DNA of 64,000 nt from Eutreptiella sp. 'Long Island Sound 2002' (taxonomy: Eukaryota; Euglenozoa; Euglenophyceae; Eutreptiales; Eutreptiaceae), in assembly GCA_964036045.1 (NCBI GenBank), contig OZ038388.1:1497501-1561500 (forward strand). The letters run 5' to 3'. The notes under the pieces are model-generated. The model searched no databases, was not told where the DNA came from, and saw nothing but the letters and a program-made list of their open reading frames with translations. The position numbers and the translations under genes were made by a program. Shown piece after piece: positions 1-10,429 of this stretch; within the stretch, counting starts at the first letter, position 1, and every line of letters begins with the position of its first letter.

Positions 1-998
1 TGGGGGGGGTGGGGGGGGTCAAAAACTGACCCCCCCTTTTTTTTGTGGTCGAAAATCATGAATCTTTTGGTTTTTTTCGATTTTGAGCCGAAAAAGTGTT
101 TCCGGGTCCCGACTCCATGGGGTTTGTATGGGGCGGAGTGTGACGAGCGCTGTCGCGGTTTGTGCATTTTTCAGCCATTTTTTGCTGTGTTGGCGGTTTT
201 GGCGACGTTGCTCACCCCGTGGTACCCACTCTGAGGGGTGTGACTGGGGATGTTGTGATACTATATGCCTGCTAGGATACGAATGGACGTTTTTTGCAGT
301 CTGTAGTCTTGCCGAGGGCCGGTCAAAACCCGTGCCAAAGACGTGAAATGCCTGTTTTCCACCAACAATGGCTCACATGAGTGAACGGGACGGTGCACAA
401 CCTGCTCATGCGGGTTTTCACCTTGGACGGCTCCGAAATCGAAGTTTTCCAAACTTATTGTTTTGATATTGTGACCGCTTAAGATGACCATCCAACATAT
501 GCAAAGCATGTTTTAGGCCGTATTTATGTGTTTTTCACCCTATTTGGCGATTGGTTGTGCAGGGGGGGGGGGGGGGCTCCGGGGGATTAGTACACAACCT
601 GCTTAATGCAGTTTTTCGCCCTGTACAGCCCAAAAATTGAAGTTTCCGAAACTTATTTTTTGACATCCTGGCCACTCACAATGACCTGCCAAGCTATGTA
701 AAGCATGTTTTAGGCCGTATTTATGTGTTTTTCACCCTATTTAGGGATTGGTTGTGAGTGGGGGAGGGGGGTTACCCAATGGAGTGATACACAACCTGCT
801 CATGCAGCTCTTCACCCTAGAAAGGTCCAAAATCGGAGTTTCCCCAACTTATTTTTTTGATACCGTGGTCACATAAAATGACCATCCAAGATACGTAAAG
901 CATGTTTTAGCCCGTATATATGTAGTCTTTAGCCTATTTTGGGTGTTTGTTGCTTGCGGTATATTCTTTGCGAGGTGGATTTGCCGAAGGCAATAGAA
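1..998 (+). mobile_element. Family A terminal-hairpin element, copy 1 (5' truncated by window edge)
   Basis: This is the 3' part of a family A element. It holds the G-rich linker, the conserved unique block (about 40-330), three ~195-bp repeat units (starting near 395, 590 and 785), and the terminal signature at about 962-998: an inverted CTTTGCGAGGTG hairpin, then TTGCCGAAGGCAA and AGAA. The base after the end is T. The sequence that follows is the inside of a family B element, so this copy inserted into a B copy whose left part lies outside the window. The family assignment is seen directly by comparison with ten other copies. The Helentron-like class is inferred. Confidence 0.8.
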
Positions 999-1282
999 TT
1001 TTAGGTCGGCGATTCAAAACCTGGACGGTCGACTGTTGTCGGCGGCACTGCCGCCATGTTCGCCCGACCTGGGTTCGAAGCACCGACCAAGAAGTCTGCG
1101 GTCGGCTGCATGACCACTGCTTGCCTTGAAGCTGGATCTTCTCCCCACTGCTTGCCGCCGAGTCTGCCACTGACAAAAAACCCAACCTTTGTGTTTCTTT
1201 TCGACTGACTGCTGGCCTATCTAACTGACTGATTGGCTAAGTGTCAGCCTCCCGTCGAGGTGCAATGCCAAAGGCAATAGGA
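999..1282 (+). mobile_element. Family B element, 3' portion interrupted by family A copy 1
   Basis: The segment starts at the TTTT(A/C)GGTCGGCG position inside the family B inverted repeat and continues through the GC-rich loop, the right arm and the tail to a degraded end (CCCGTCGAGGTG hairpin, GCCAAAGGC hairpin, AGGA before T). It matches the 3' halves of the copies at 19.1, 20.8 and 47.4 kb. The break point is a T run, as expected for the T/T insertion of family A. Confidence 0.75.
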
Positions 1283-2016
1283 TTTAGTCCATTTTGCACA
1301 AAAAATTGGCCGTCATCCATGCCCTTGGCCGGCCACACCAGTCCGCGTGTAATTGCGACTACGTGCCAATTCAAAATTGTGGCACCTTTGAACGTAAAAC
1401 GGGGCATGAGAAAAGGGAGAGGAGAAATTGTGCGGATGTATCGGACACAAACGGGAAGTTGCATGGTCCCACGTGGCTTGTGTCCTTAAACCTAGTACGA
1501 TGGCCTTGGACCAGCGGAGCCGCCGGAGTGGCAGGGCACCGGGGCGGTCGTGCGTGGACCCTGTTCCGCTCGGAGAAGGCCCCCCAAATAGTTCCTTAGT
1601 GCCACCATACTGCCTCATGCAGGGCCCAATTACTAGTCGGTAAGTAAGCCATGCGCCATGCACATAGCTGCTTCCAACGCTGGCTGGAGGCGGCACTTTG
1701 GATTGGCACTTCTCTTTGGGGGGACAATGGCGGAACACATTTTTAATTTGTCGCAAACATTGCCTTTTCTTCATTCGCCCCCCCCCCCCCCCCTCCAAGA
1801 GTCTTAGGCGGCCCTTTACGCACGTAGACTTCGTCGCTAAAAGCCACAATTTTTGGCGATGTCAACGCCGAGTTTTTACACCCAAAAAAAGCATACCCAT
1901 TTTTCGGCCAACTACACCTGTGTTTTCGTCGTGGGGACCAACAACCTAGCCTTTTGCTGCTCTTAGAGCTGCACATATACACCCCCGCTTCAGGGCTTGG
2001 AATCTTAGCATTTGAA
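1283..2016. other. No recognised gene
   Basis: The short open frames here overlap each other on both strands and show no motif I recognise. A C17 homopolymer lies near 1779-1795. No splice-consistent coding exon was seen. Confidence 0.5.
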
Positions 2017-4200
2017 ATTTTTGGGCACTGCAGTGCCCAAACCTTCTGATTGTACTTTTTACGGGGGTTCATTGAAAGTGTGTGTCTAGTTGTCTCTATA
2101 GGTGAATCCACATTGCACAAAGTTACTCCACGCTTGCCCCCCTCTTGTCAATCAGGTCGTAACGTGTTGTTGTTGTTCTCATAGGCGCTTGTACGATGTA
2201 TTGAAACGGAACTCTGACATTCATGTACCCATTATGGGCTAAAATTTGACTTTCACTACTTTTGAGCACTGCAGTGCCCAAATTTTTAAAAAGTTGGCAA
2301 ATTTACCCGCTTCAATTCATTGTGGTGCATAGGTTCCTCGAAGGGCAAGAAAGGCCAACACCTGTGCTTGCGTTGCGTTGGGTGGCATTCATGGTACCAA
2401 ATATTTTTTGGCTACGGAGAGACAGACAAACGGACAGGCAAGCAGACAAACAGACAGATAGACACAGAGAGGCATACAGACAGTCCGACAGACACCCTGA
2501 GAGATGGACAGACAGGTAGACAGATGGACACATAGACAAACGGACAGACCGACAGGCAAACAAACAAGCAGACAAACAAATAGACACACAGACGGACAAC
2601 GGACAGACAAATGGACGGACGGAGAGATAGACAGAGAGACACACAGATAGACACACAGAAGACACATAGACATACGAAACAAGACAGACGAACGGATGGA
2701 CAGGCGGACAGACGGAGAGATAGACACACTATCTGTCCTCCTGCTACCACAATGCTGCTCCATCATGCATGTACAGAACCTTGCAAAAAACATTGACAGC
2801 GTTCCGCCCAGATGATCATGCAAATGGGCTTTGGGTTCATTTGAGCACTGCAGTTCCCAAAATTTAGGAAATCAATATTTTGAGGTCTCTAATGTTTTGT
2901 CCAGTGCATGCCTCATAGTCCGATCCCCTAAGCAAGCATTACCGGATCTCGCCACAATTCATGCTAGGCCGACATACCCGACATAGTACATTAGAGACCT
3001 CAAAATGTTGGTTTGTAATATTTTCGGAACTGCAGCTCCCAAATGAACTCAAAACCTATTTGCATGATAATCTGGGCGGAAGGAGGTCAATATTCTGTGC
3101 GCAACGTTGTGCAGATGCATGAGGGAGCAACCGTGTGGTAGTAGGAGGACAGCCATTGTACCTGTCTCTCCGTCTGTCCATGTGTCCGTCCGTCCGTCTG
3201 TCTTGTCTTGTCTGACGGTTTGTCTTCTGTGTTTCTCTCTTTGTATCTCTCTGTCCCACAGTCCGTCCGTCCAGTCGTCCGTCCGTCTGTCTGTTGTCTG
3301 CCTGTATATCTGTCTATTTGTCTGTCTGTTTGTTTGCCTGTCGGTCTGTCCGTCCGTGTATGTGTCTATCTGTTCGTCCGTTTGTCGGGGTGTCCATTGG
3401 ACTGTCTCTCTGTCTATCTGTCTGTTTGTCTGCTTGCCTGTCCGTTTGTCTGTCTCTCCGTAGCCAAAATATATTTGGTACCATGAATGCCACCCAACGC
3501 AACGCAAGCACAGGTGTTGGCCTTTCTTGCCCTTCGAGGAACCTATGCACCACAATGAATTGAAGCGGGTAAATTTGCCAACTTTTTAAAAATTTGGGCA
3601 CTGCAGTGCTCAAAAGTAGTGAAAGTCAAATTTTAGCCCATAATGGGTACATGAATGTGAGAGTTCCGTTTCAATACATCGTACAAGCGCCTATGGGAAC
3701 AACAACAACACATTACGACCCATTTCACAATAGGGTTGCAAGCTTGGTGTAACCTTCTGCTTTGTTTTGGGCGCGGACTGCACACTGCCATGTGTATTGT
3801 GTCACACAGGTGTGAGACTGGTGCCCTTTTTCATGTTTTGGTAATTTTGGGCGCTGCAGTGCCCAAACTCATCCACTCGCCATTTTTTTACCCCTCTTGC
3901 GCCATTTCTCTTGCAGGCATTGTTGCCCTCATTTATTATTGCATTGGCTGCACTGGCGGCGCCTCCATTGCTTGTTGGCTGCATTGGTGGTGCATTGTTT
4001 GTCACGCTTCGCATACAATCACAGTGACTGGGTCAACAGACGCGGTAACAAAAAGCAAACCAGAGTTTTGCATGTGTTTGCCTGTCGTCCTCCTTGCTTC
4101 ATTTTTTAGGTTGCATTTTACGGTATGGTTTGAAATGCACCAGCGGATGATTTGGAAGAATTGGATTTTTCTTCGGATGGACACTGCAGTGCCCAAATTT
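2017..4200. repeat. Recurring dyad GGGCACTGCAGTGCCC
   Basis: A 16-bp perfect palindrome, or a close variant, flanked by T-rich and A-rich sides, recurs near 2025, 2265, 2845, 3020, 3597, 3852 and 4183. Four copies lie within the foldback arms and so mirror each other. The other three (2025, 3852, 4183) lie outside the core arms. The function is unknown; it could be a protein-binding dyad or a remnant of repeat termini. Confidence 0.7.
2155..3720. mobile_element. Foldback element with ~740-bp inverted arms
   Basis: The left arm (about 2155-2895) is the imperfect reverse complement of the right arm (about 2989-3720), around a ~93-bp unpaired centre. Each arm reads, from outside inward: a unique block of about 250 bp with a dyad, a degenerate GACA/TGTC tetranucleotide array of about 300 bp (2415-2735 and 3150-3465), and a second unique block with another dyad. 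Weaker homology between the flanks extends the arms outward to at least 2120/3755. There is no protein-coding content; the open frames in the arrays are tetranucleotide artefacts. No clear target duplication was found. Such structure is typical of foldback transposons, but a simple inverted duplication is also possible. Confidence 0.8.
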
Positions 4201-4930
4201 GAAGGGGATACATGACTTTTGACTGGCACATGTTGTACCCCCTACACACAGTCATTTTGGATAATTCACAGGTTTTTGGGGGTGTTCCCTGCAAAGCACA
4301 ATTGTGCAATTTTTCAAAGTGGTTTTTCAGCCCCCGTTTTGGGGTGGTACCCATTTGGGAACTGTGGCAATTTTGCTACGTGCGTATAGGGCCGCCTAAG
4401 AGAGTGCTGCAGTTCAGCGACGAGCAATCCCACCTAGTTGCCTCCGGGTGGTTGTCAGAGTGGGAGGTACCCGAGCTGCAGCTCCTAGGACATGCCCCTC
4501 CGTCCCCTTGGGACAGCCACATTGAGTAACCCATTTCACAGTTGGTTTCTCCGCAGCCACCCATTTTGACACCCCCTCCCTCACCTCCATCCCCATGCTA
4601 CGCGCCCTCACCCCCGTACCTCACCACCAAAGCTCGTACCGGCATATGGTGAACACCCCCCCCCTTGCAAAGGCCGGCCATTGGTTCGGGGAGGAGTTGA
4701 GGCAGTGGAGAAGACCTTCGCAGACCTCCTCCGCGACTCCCCGTATGATGGTCATCGATGGCACAGCCTGCGGAGGGGGGGGGGGGGGGGGGCGCCGCTG
4801 CCTTCCACTCCTCCCCCAACGTCCCCTATTGCGTTTGGTGGGGGCGCTGGCGGTGACTGGCCACGGCTCTGGAGTACGCTCTGGGGTACTCTGACGTTGC
4901 AGTGGTTGGGGCACTGGAGTTGCCGTGACC
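3756..4930. other. No recognised gene; GC-rich stretch
   Basis: Overlapping open frames on both strands between 3736 and 4900 reflect base composition, including a G18 run near 4775-4792. Two further dyad copies lie at 3852 and 4183. I see no family motif. Confidence 0.4.
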
Positions 4931-4931
4931 T

Positions 4932-5684
4932 GTGGGCGTCCAAGTTGCTGCTAGGGGCCGGTTGTGCTCTTGGCGGACCTGTGGGGCGACACCATGTACG
5001 CCACGTCCGAGAGGTCGTCCGGGGGCGCTGGGTCAGGGGTACCCGTGCCTGTCCGGGGGCGCTGGGCCGGGGGTACCCGTGCTTGTCCCTGAGGGGCCGA
5101 TTGTGTCTCTTGCTAATATCGATGTGGCGGAAGCATAGAAGGAGTTGGACGGCGCTGGATCTGATTCGGATTCTACGACCGTTTCGTCCTCGTCATCACA
5201 GTCTGGAGGGTCACTGAGCTCCGCCAGGAATGACTTTGCTGCCCCTGCCACAGGCGCAGCGCCCGAGCCCGTCTCTGCAAAGTTCACACCGGAGTCCCAA
5301 CCTCCGACCGGAGTTGGGGGAAAGCGGGCGAGGCGTGCCCGGGCGCCCGTCCAGGCGCCGGGAGCCAATAAGACAGGACGGGCTGACACCGGCGCGCTGA
5401 GAGCCAAGAGGAGGGTCGTTGGTCTGGGCAGTTCCCTAATTGTCGGACGGCATCATGCGGAGGGCGCGGCGGTGGGCCTGGGTTCTGCTAGTGCCCGACG
5501 ACCTGCCCCCAAGCGACGGCATCCTAATGGGCTTTCAGACGGGCCTGCCAACAAAGCAGCTTCGCATTCCAAGAGTAAGCGTCAGGGCGAGGGCACGAGG
5601 GCCGGTTTCAGTGAGGGAGGTGGTGGGGTCTCTTGGAAGTTTGCCCCCCGGGGGAGTGATTCGAGAAATCCCATCTGCCTGTGA
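4932..5684 (+). pseudogene. Gag-like low-complexity ORF of a retroelement, one in-frame stop
   Basis: Two open stretches in the same frame (4932-5135 and 5139-5684) are separated by a single TAG at 5136-5138. The second part starts with an acidic Ser/Asp-rich segment and continues with a basic Ala/Arg/Pro-rich region containing KRARRAR- and KSKRQ-type clusters, which could bind nucleic acid. No zinc knuckle is visible. It lies just upstream of the RT-RNase H relic in the same orientation, the usual place for gag/ORF1. The role is inferred from position and composition only. The adjacent tandem duplication at 5017-5085 lies inside the first part. Confidence 0.4.
5017..5085 (+). repeat. 34-bp direct duplication
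   Basis: Two adjacent near-identical units (5017-5050 and 5051-5084) start with GTCCGGGGGCGCTGGG and end in a GTACCCGTGC motif. They differ at a few positions. 34 bp is not a multiple of three, so the duplication shifts the frame of the surrounding ORF. Confidence 0.75.
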
Positions 5685-5916
5685 CCCACTGCTGAGGTTG
5701 GCGCGGGGGTCCTTGCAGGTGCTTGACCCGTCGGATGCGGGTGTACGGCCGCTGCGTGGATGCGATCCCCTAAATGTTAAGTCTGAGCCAGTGCCTCAGT
5801 TTTCTTGGTTTTTTGAGTGTGTTCTTTTCTTTTCTGCCTTGGCTTCACTGGGCGTTGTCTTGCAGTGTCTTGTTGCTTATACGGTGCCTGCATATGTTTG
5901 TTTTGCAGATGTTCGT

Positions 5917-7290
5917 CACCTATGAAGATTTTCGACTCAAATCCGTGCCGGATCTCATTTTTGATGTCCTGGAGGATTTCACTTTGGATTCATGGGAAGC
6001 TCTATTGCACTTGTCCACATCCCCCGTGCCTCAGGTAGGTAAGGTGGATACTCAGTTGGTTGGACAGGGGTTGGGAGCAGTGGATAATTATGAGATATCT
6101 GATACGTTGTGGAATGAGCTGGCCCCTGTGGATTTGGAGACCTCCGTTTCAGAGTTTCCTTGCCTTACGACGTTTACTCCCCAACTCGGGAGGACATGGT
6201 TTTACCCATGGTTCGTTGGCTCCTGACTACGGGGGTTGTGAGCATTATGGATAGGAACTGCCCTTTGAGGGCAACGTGCTGGTCGTTCATAATACCCAAG
6301 ACAACACAAAAAGTGTCGCTCATATTTAACTTAGTTGATTTGAATGAGGGTTTGCAAAAACCGGAGTCCTTTTCTTTGCATGGGTGGGAGCAGATTTCGC
6401 ACAAGCTGGCGGAATGGCCGGTGGATAGGCCGTTGTTCTGTATGCGTGTCAATTTGAAAAACGCGTTCTTGAGTTTCACATTGCCGCGGCGACATGCGAG
6501 GGCTTTTCGGTGGCGATTGCGGTGGGAGGGTGAGGAAAGGATTTTTTGTATGTCCCGGATGCCATTTGGGTGGAAACACTCCCCACGGTTTCGTCAGACA
6601 GCCCTGGGCCGTATCGTGCGGCCCTTCATATCAAACGGTTATCTGCTTTTTCACTACCTTGATGACTTCCTGATCCTCGGACCAGACCCGGTGCAATTGT
6701 GAGCCATCACGGCGCGCGTGGTACGGGCCTTGGAGGAGGCAGGATTCCTCGTTTTAGCCAAAAGCACCCTAGACCTAGTTACAGAGTTTTGTTTTTCAGG
6801 GTAAATATGTTAATTTGGGTGTGCGCACGATCAGGTTCCACCCCCGTGCTTTTGTGCAAATGTTTAACATGTGGTTGCGCCTGGCCACCCGCTCCTGACC
6901 AACTGGGAGGGGGCCCCCTTCTCGCTGGGAGCTACTGATGTGACCGGTGGGGGGGGTTCGAGCGCCCAAACACCCTGCAACGTCCTCCATGGACTATGCA
7001 CTGCTATTATCGGGTTTGGCATGGCTGGTATGGTTGGCCGTGGACTGGGCCGGGGTTGTGTCATTTTGGTGACAGATTCGCAGGTGGCGGCTTGCCAGCT
7101 TTTGTCACCGAGAGCCTCTACATGGTTGAATCGACAGCAACGCCTTTTGCGTGCCCTGGTGTTACATCTACTACGACATCCCTTGATTGTAGAAGTGCGT
7201 TTAGTGCCAGGGGTGTTGCAACCAGCTGATCCGCCCAGTAGAGTGGACTCAACTCATCAGTCTAGCATGCAGCATGCATGTAGCTTATCG
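5917..7290 (+). pseudogene. Reverse transcriptase-RNase H of a DIRS/Ty3-like retroelement, decayed
   Basis: The order of motifs is that of retroelement RT followed by RNase H. A fingers region (about 6160-6360, ending FNLVDLN) is followed by a palm segment with MPFGWKHSP (about 6555-6580) and the catalytic HYLDDF with YLDD at 6655-6666. A thumb-like KS-containing stretch follows, and RNase H has GATDVT (about 6931), VTDSQVA (about 7072) and a C-terminal VPGVLQPADPPSR (about 7205-7245). The gene is broken. The frame changes near 6160 and again near 6800, TGA lies in frame at 6700-6702 and TAA near 6801. No integrase or tyrosine recombinase was recognised downstream, so I cannot decide between DIRS-like and Ty3-like. 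The motifs are seen; element class is inferred. Confidence 0.75.
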
Positions 7291-7369
7291 TTTGTGGCGA
7301 GTGCTGCTTGCTCATCCTCATGAAGTGCAGCAGGTGGGTGGTTTGGTCCTGTAGTGCCTGTCTTTTTGG

Positions 7370-7876
7370 ATGCTTGTGTTGTGGTATGTGTTTCTAATTA
7401 TGAAGCGACGTGTCCGGAGCCGCCGGCACCACAGGGGCCGCCAGCACCACCGCCGTTCGGCACAAGCCCTGAAGTGTAGGCGGGAGCGTGCGCATCTACA
7501 CATGTGTGCGGTGCGGGCCAGGCGATTGGCGTGGAGACGTGTGCGCCGCATTTGGCTGGGGTCACAAGCACGCCTAGTGTTTGACCAAGTGTGTATGCGG
7601 GCCGAGGCACCCGAGTTGTTGGAGTGGGCGGCGAAAGACTTGGGGCAGCGGCTCCAGTCCCAAGCTGAGCAGCTGTTCACGGATGCAGGGAGTCCCGATG
7701 TTAAAGACGCCAATCACCTTTGTCGGCATCGCTGGCGCGTGCGCGTGTACAGTCGCGCCATCTTTTTATCGTTATCCTCCAACCGTCGGGTTGGGGGTGC
7801 TCAGTTGCCATACATTTGTGTGCAGGGTACCCGGTTGCTCGTGCGCCGTGTGGCATATATGTTTCACTCAATATGA
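7370..7876 (+). CDS. Third ORF of the retroelement region, unknown
   Basis: The 168-codon open frame lies 80 bp after the RNase H relic in the same orientation. The N-terminal third is very basic (Arg/His-rich), followed by a more regular amphipathic middle (about residues 70-115). I recognise no conserved domain, and no tyrosine-recombinase R-H-R-Y pattern is evident. It could be a downstream ORF of the same element or simply a long open frame in GC-rich DNA. The start is uncertain. Confidence 0.3.
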   Translation: MLVLWYVFLIMKRRVRSRRHHRGRQHHRRSAQALKCRRERAHLHMCAVRARRLAWRRVRRIWLGSQARLVFDQVCMRAEAPELLEWAAKDLGQRLQSQAEQLFTDAGSPDVKDANHLCRHRWRVRVYSRAIFLSLSSNRRVGGAQLPYICVQGTRLLVRRVAYMFHSI

Positions 7877-8050
7877 GCTGGCGTGCCCACTTTGCGTGTT
7901 GCTCTGGGACGTGGGGGCCAGGCGCCGGGGCTGTTTGGCTGTTCAGCGACCGGCACCCATTTCCTGGACAGGCTCAGTCCATTTTTATATTGCTGGGATT
8001 GCATCGTCACGCTTTGTTCGCGTGATGTGGCAATAGAGGATGAAGTTTAC

Positions 8051-8539
8051 CAGAGGTGTGTTGTTGAAGTGATCTGGTGCTTTATCTTGTGTGATCCCCT
8101 GTTTAACTTGCCCATTTGTTTTTCTTGAACAGGGGATCACTTCTACTGTTGTGTACTGATTTGTTGAAAATTTTTTGTGTTCCCACCACCCACCCCCACC
8201 CCCGCCTTTTATGCTGTGGCAATTAGGCGTGTGTGTGGATCGCGATTGGCGTTGCGAATGGGCTGTGTGGATTAGGCTGTTATTTGACTGATGCTTTGGG
8301 GTTTGGAGCGACTTGCATGTTGTGTCATGTGTGTGTATGCCAGTGTAGGTTTGTGTCGGTGTGGGGTCCCGAAGGCCCGGCGGGGTCGTTGGTGAGCGAC
8401 CAAGTCACGTGGCGCTTTTGGCATGCTTACTTATGCAATTGATACCATTGACAATGCTGAGGGCGCTAGCAGCACTCTGTATTGTTGATCAGCCCGAGGT
8501 GTATTGTTGAACTTATTTGGTGGTTTGTCTTGTGTGATC
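8051..8539 (+). repeat. 46-bp direct repeats bracketing ~400 bp, with a perfect hairpin
   Basis: The segment 8051-8096 recurs at 8494-8539 with about five differences (both contain GTTGAA and CTTGTGTGATC). Overlapping the first copy is a hairpin with perfect 13-bp arms, GTGATCCCCTGTT at 8091-8103 and its complement at 8128-8140, and a 24-nt loop. This pair could be terminal sequence of the upstream retroelement. The role is unknown. Confidence 0.65.
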
Positions 8540-8543
8540 TCAG

Positions 8544-8690
8544 GGATGCGGACAATGGGGAGCAGGCTGAGAACGATGGGGCTGGAGATGGGGAAGAGGG
8601 CAAGATCACGAGCTCCGATGAGGTGCCCACAGGGGAGTATGTGCCATACGTGGATGCCCCAAAGGGGCTCTTCTTGGACGTGCCCCCCCC
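8544..8690 (+). CDS. Possible acidic exon
   Basis: An AG acceptor-like site at 8542-8543 is followed by an open frame rich in Asp/Glu/Gly with a hydrophobic patch (EYVPYVDAPKGLFLDV) that runs into a C19 homopolymer near 8682-8700. The composition looks coding rather than random, but no partner exon or domain was identified. Confidence 0.2.
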
Positions 8691-9169
8691 CCCCCCCCCA
8701 TGTATGAATCACGTAGCTTTCGGTGGGGTATATCCTTCCACTTGCAGCCACAACCCCCCGTCCCCCCCCCAACAAAAAAAGCAGTGTGGTGTTGTGTCGT
8801 CGTGAGGGCATGGAGATGAATGACCCCCCCCCCCCTTTTCATCTGCACATGAGGACCTCGCGTGAGCCCTTGGCCCTTGCACCTTTGAGTTTGTCCACGT
8901 GGAGAACTTTTGAAGCGGCAGGTCCCGTGCACTTACGATGCCAGGCTTTTTCACGTTCCTCCAAATGACTAAGGTTGTTTGAACGTTCATGGACAATTTT
9001 GCTGTGATGCAGCATGGCAAACGCGGGGCCTGCCGGATGGGCAACCCGGATGGACCGCTTCTTTGGAGCGGAGGGTACAACCAAATCATTCTACCTCATC
9101 GACAGACTGAAGCAACCTCAGTTGAACTATTGGCGGTAGTATATTCTACGGTAGGGGACGCGGTTTCTG

Positions 9170-9574
9170 TTGTGGTGGTGTAGGGACAAGTTCGGCATGG
9201 AGAAGCAGTACTTTGAGCGGGTTGAGGAGAGTCTGATGGGGGTGATGGAGCAGGACCTCAACAAATTGCGGCAGGGGATGGACAAGCCGAAGGGGTCGCT
9301 GAGGACGCTGCAAGCAAAGGCGAAGGCAACGGTGGCAGAGCCGCGGAAAGGGGGCCAAGTGAGTGCGAAGAAGGCGGGAACGGCGCTCTGCAAGGAACGA
9401 GAGAAACTCTTTTTAAACAGTATGCTCCAGCAGCAGAGAAGCGGAATCAGGCTTCGAAAAAAATTTACCACTTGCATGCAAAGGGGGGCGGCAGGTAAGC
9501 TTGTTTCCCCTCAAAATGCTTTTCGGCCTCTGGATTTGTTCAATCCACTGGAACTCCACAGCTCACAGGGATAG
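9170..9574 (+). CDS. Coiled-coil-like basic ORF, unknown
   Basis: A 134-codon open frame. Residues about 8-45 have a heptad-like pattern of Leu/Met with charged residues, followed by a Lys/Ala-rich basic stretch (about 45-80). Its first third is the left arm of the inverted repeat. It lies in the same orientation as the ORF at 9741-10289, with basic KKAKG and KKVKG clusters (NLS-like) in another frame between them. A structural protein of a transposable element is possible, but no family was recognised. Confidence 0.3.
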   Translation: MWWCRDKFGMEKQYFERVEESLMGVMEQDLNKLRQGMDKPKGSLRTLQAKAKATVAEPRKGGQVSAKKAGTALCKEREKLFLNSMLQQQRSGIRLRKKFTTCMQRGAAGKLVSPQNAFRPLDLFNPLELHSSQG

Positions 9575-9740
9575 CCCCCACTTAGGCACATTGTTTTGCG
9601 ATCCATATCACGCCTCTACCCAGGGCCACCGCCAACGCCGCAACCAAAAAAGCGAAAGGCTTTGGTCTCGCAAGTGATGAGCCGCCGGCCAAAAAGGTGA
9701 AAGGGGTTGGGCAGCACGCGGCAGACCGCACACCTGCACC

Positions 9741-10289
9741 GTGGTTGATCCCGCCAATTCGCCCCCCAATGCACAGTTCCATTATATTCTGGGCAAGCGT
9801 GGCTTTCCGTGTTCGCGTGTTGTGCGCAAGGAACAGGATGTGCTTGGGCAAGGTTGTGCGTACAAAGCACTGCAGGCAGCCAAGGTTTTTTTACACAGCC
9901 CAGCTTCTCCGCGGGCGCCTTCCGCCTTGCGGATGAAGGCAAAGGAATGCCGCAGCCTTTGGGAGTGTGTGCAGGCTTGGAAGCAATGTCTCCAAAAGCG
10001 ATGCCGAAAGGGGCCATCCCCAAAATGGCACCGTGGCAAAAAGTTTGAGCTAGCACTCGCCATTGAATGCTTGCGGAAAGAGCTGAAGCTAGGAAAGGGG
10101 TACGTCCCCCTAACATTAGCAGGGATCTGCTTGGTTGCATGTTGTGAATGTAGGGAGTTTGGAAACGCATGTGTGTTGGGCAGGAGCGCAATCAAGTGCG
10201 GTGCAAGGCTCCTCCGCGACTATATCACTGGCTGCGTGACTCGCCCACGAGATTGGCTCCCCCAGGACAGGGAGGTGCTGATCGCGTAG
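9741..10289 (+). CDS. Unknown ORF, Lys/Cys-rich
   Basis: An open frame of 182 codons, the longest in its neighbourhood and richer in Lys, Leu and Cys than the shadow frames. Residues about 70-135 are basic and helical in pattern (around CRSLWECVQAWKQCLQKRC), and residues 130-165 contain a hydrophobic stretch with several Cys. No catalytic motif is recognised. It is enclosed by the inverted repeat and may belong to a mobile element. The start codon may be replaced by a splice acceptor. Confidence 0.35.
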   Translation: MVDPANSPPNAQFHYILGKRGFPCSRVVRKEQDVLGQGCAYKALQAAKVFLHSPASPRAPSALRMKAKECRSLWECVQAWKQCLQKRCRKGPSPKWHRGKKFELALAIECLRKELKLGKGYVPLTLAGICLVACCECREFGNACVLGRSAIKCGARLLRDYITGCVTRPRDWLPQDREVLIA

Positions 10290-10429
10290 GAATTCAATTG
10301 AGTTGTGCTGCATTGTGCATGCACGGGCTCTTAAGAGGCCCTGCTTCGACGTATATTGACTGCAACACGCAGTGTGGCCCATATACTTCTTCATTCTTTG
10401 AACATTCGACACGGACAACATTTGTGTTT

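Noticed and set aside
2262-3613. Open frames of 60-168 codons on both strands with RQTDRQTD or SVCLSVCLS repeats
   Set aside because: They are translations of the GACA/TGTC array in the foldback arms.
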